NCBI GenBank assembly: GCA_027022775.1
Contig: JALVXO010000278.1
Coordinates: 1-5,793, forward strand
DNA: 5,793 bases
Direction of reading: 5' to 3'
Source of the DNA: Campylobacteraceae bacterium
GTDB lineage: Bacteria > Campylobacterota > Campylobacteria > Campylobacterales > Sulfurovaceae
Shown: piece by piece, positions 5,372-5,793 of the stretch
Layout: each line of letters starts with the position of its first letter
Numbering within the stretch: position 1 is the first letter of the stretch
The notes under the pieces: generated by a model
Told to the model about the DNA's origin: nothing
Database searches by the model: none
The model's input: the letters and a program-made list of their open reading frames with translations, nothing else
Program-made: the position numbers and the translations under genes

Positions 5372-5405
5372 CCCTTTAGGTATAATTTGGCAAATTATTA
5401 AAGGG
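5372..5405 (+). promoter_or_regulatory. Imperfect palindrome/hairpin spanning the trpB promoter start site and ribosome binding site
   Basis: The left arm CCCTTTA-GGT-ATAATTTG (5372-5389) pairs with the right arm CAAATTATTAAAGGG (5391-5405). There are 15 complementary pairs, a 3-nt GGT bulge at 5379-5381, and G5390 at the centre. The left arm contains most of the -10 box (5381-5386). The right arm contains the GGG of the trpB Shine-Dalgarno sequence. In a transcript coming through from mltG the RNA would fold and hide the ribosome binding site; in one starting near 5393 the left arm is absent. The T-rich GTTTTAT after the stem could also make it a weak terminator for lpxL-mltG. As DNA it could be an operator. 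Confidence 0.5.
5381..5386 (+). promoter_or_regulatory. Candidate trpB promoter (-10 box)
   Basis: TATAAT in the context TTTAGGTATAATTTGG, closely resembling the rpsF promoter (TTTAGATATAATTACG), lies 25 bp before the trpB ATG. The start would be near 5393. No -35 hexamer is evident; a run of six C (5369-5374) lies just upstream. The box lies inside the palindrome at 5372-5405. Confidence 0.65.
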
Positions 5406-5411
5406 AGTTTT

Positions 5412-5793
5412 ATGTATATTCCTAAACCTAGCAGATTTGACCCGGATGATTTGGGGCATTTTGGGATTTTTGGCGGGCGGTATGTGCCAGAAACCCTGAT
5501 GCCTATTTTAGAAGAGTTAAAAAAAGATTACGAAGCGGTGCGTTTCGATAAAGATTTTTGGGGCGAAGTGGATTACTACTACAAGCAGTATGTAGGACGC
5601 CCAAGCCCTCTTTATTTTGCCGAAAATCTCTCTAACGATATAGGGGCTAAAGTTTACTTAAAAAGAGAAGATTTAAACCACACCGGCGCGCACAAAATCA
5701 ACCACACCGTAGCGCAGGCAGTTTTGGCAAAAAGGCTTGGCAAAAAAAAGGTTATTGCCGAAACGGGCGCGGGGCAGCACGGGGTTGCAACCG
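5412..5793 (+). CDS. trpB: Tryptophan synthase beta subunit, N-terminal 127 codons (runs off the right edge)
   Basis: The visible protein is the N-terminal part of TrpB, the PLP enzyme that joins indole with L-serine to make L-tryptophan, in the cytoplasm, normally as an alpha2-beta2 complex with TrpA. Clear marks are 'HFGIFGGRYVPETLMPIL' (16-33), 'GRPSPLYFAENLS' (62-74), 'KREDLNHTGAHKINH' (84-98) with K95 as the PLP-binding lysine, and 'VIAETGAGQHGVAT' (114-127) with E117 as the catalytic glutamate. The K95-E117 spacing of 22 equals that of Salmonella TrpB (K87, E109). It is the common TrpB1 type. The ATG at 5412 follows AAAGGGAG (5400-5407). No other trp gene is seen upstream, so this gene is not preceded by its usual pathway partners here; what follows is outside the window. 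It is richer in G/C than mltG. Confidence 0.97.
   Translation, partial: MYIPKPSRFDPDDLGHFGIFGGRYVPETLMPILEELKKDYEAVRFDKDFWGEVDYYYKQYVGRPSPLYFAENLSNDIGAKVYLKREDLNHTGAHKINHTVAQAVLAKRLGKKKVIAETGAGQHGVAT

Noticed and set aside
5358..5411. A trp leader peptide or tryptophan attenuator before trpB
   Set aside because: There is no start codon with a short frame rich in Trp codons (a single TGG occurs) in this 54-bp gap, so classical ribosome-mediated attenuation is not supported.

Overview
The window is a stretch of core chromosome, most likely from a member of the Campylobacterota (formerly Epsilonproteobacteria). The evidence is the gene order (RNase R-like gene, a divergent HolA, then rpsF-ssb-rpsR), the sequence character of SSB and S18, the strong A/T and AGA/TTA codon bias in most genes, and promoters that show a clear TATAAT -10 box without a convincing -35 box. 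I cannot name a genus from the sequence alone.

Layout. At 1-277 lies the 3' end of an RNase R-type exoribonuclease gene, overlapped by 8 bp by holA (DNA polymerase III delta, 270-1247). A promoter at about 1285-1290 then drives rpsF (S6), ssb (single-strand binding protein) and rpsR (S18), closed by a strong 12-bp-stem terminator at 2534-2574. On the minus strand, 2609-3235 encodes a membrane-anchored protein with a C-terminal helix-hairpin-helix domain of the COG3743 type. A 190-bp, very A/T-rich divergent intergenic region carries one promoter for that gene and one for a plus-strand envelope pair: lpxL/htrB (late lipid A acyltransferase) and mltG (endolytic murein transglycosylase, TTG start). 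The window ends inside trpB (tryptophan synthase beta), which has its own promoter.

How the genes work together. holA and ssb serve replication (clamp loading and ssDNA coating). rpsF and rpsR encode the two proteins that bind as a heterodimer to the platform of the 30S subunit, with ssb between them. lpxL and mltG act on the outer membrane lipid and on the peptidoglycan respectively, and are spaced as an operon. trpB belongs to amino-acid biosynthesis and appears separate.

I found no CRISPR array, mobile element, tRNA, rRNA, toxin-antitoxin pair or defence system, and no previously undescribed multi-gene system. The most interesting signal is an imperfect palindrome (5372-5405) that spans the trpB -10 box and start site and pairs a C-rich arm with the trpB ribosome binding site. 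A transcript reading through from mltG could fold it, while one starting at the trpB promoter could not. Second-tier points are the uncharacterised membrane-anchored HhH protein, a Lys-rich C-terminal tail on MltG, a 14-bp palindrome over the ssb ribosome binding site, and a sharp drop in G+C within lpxL-mltG.
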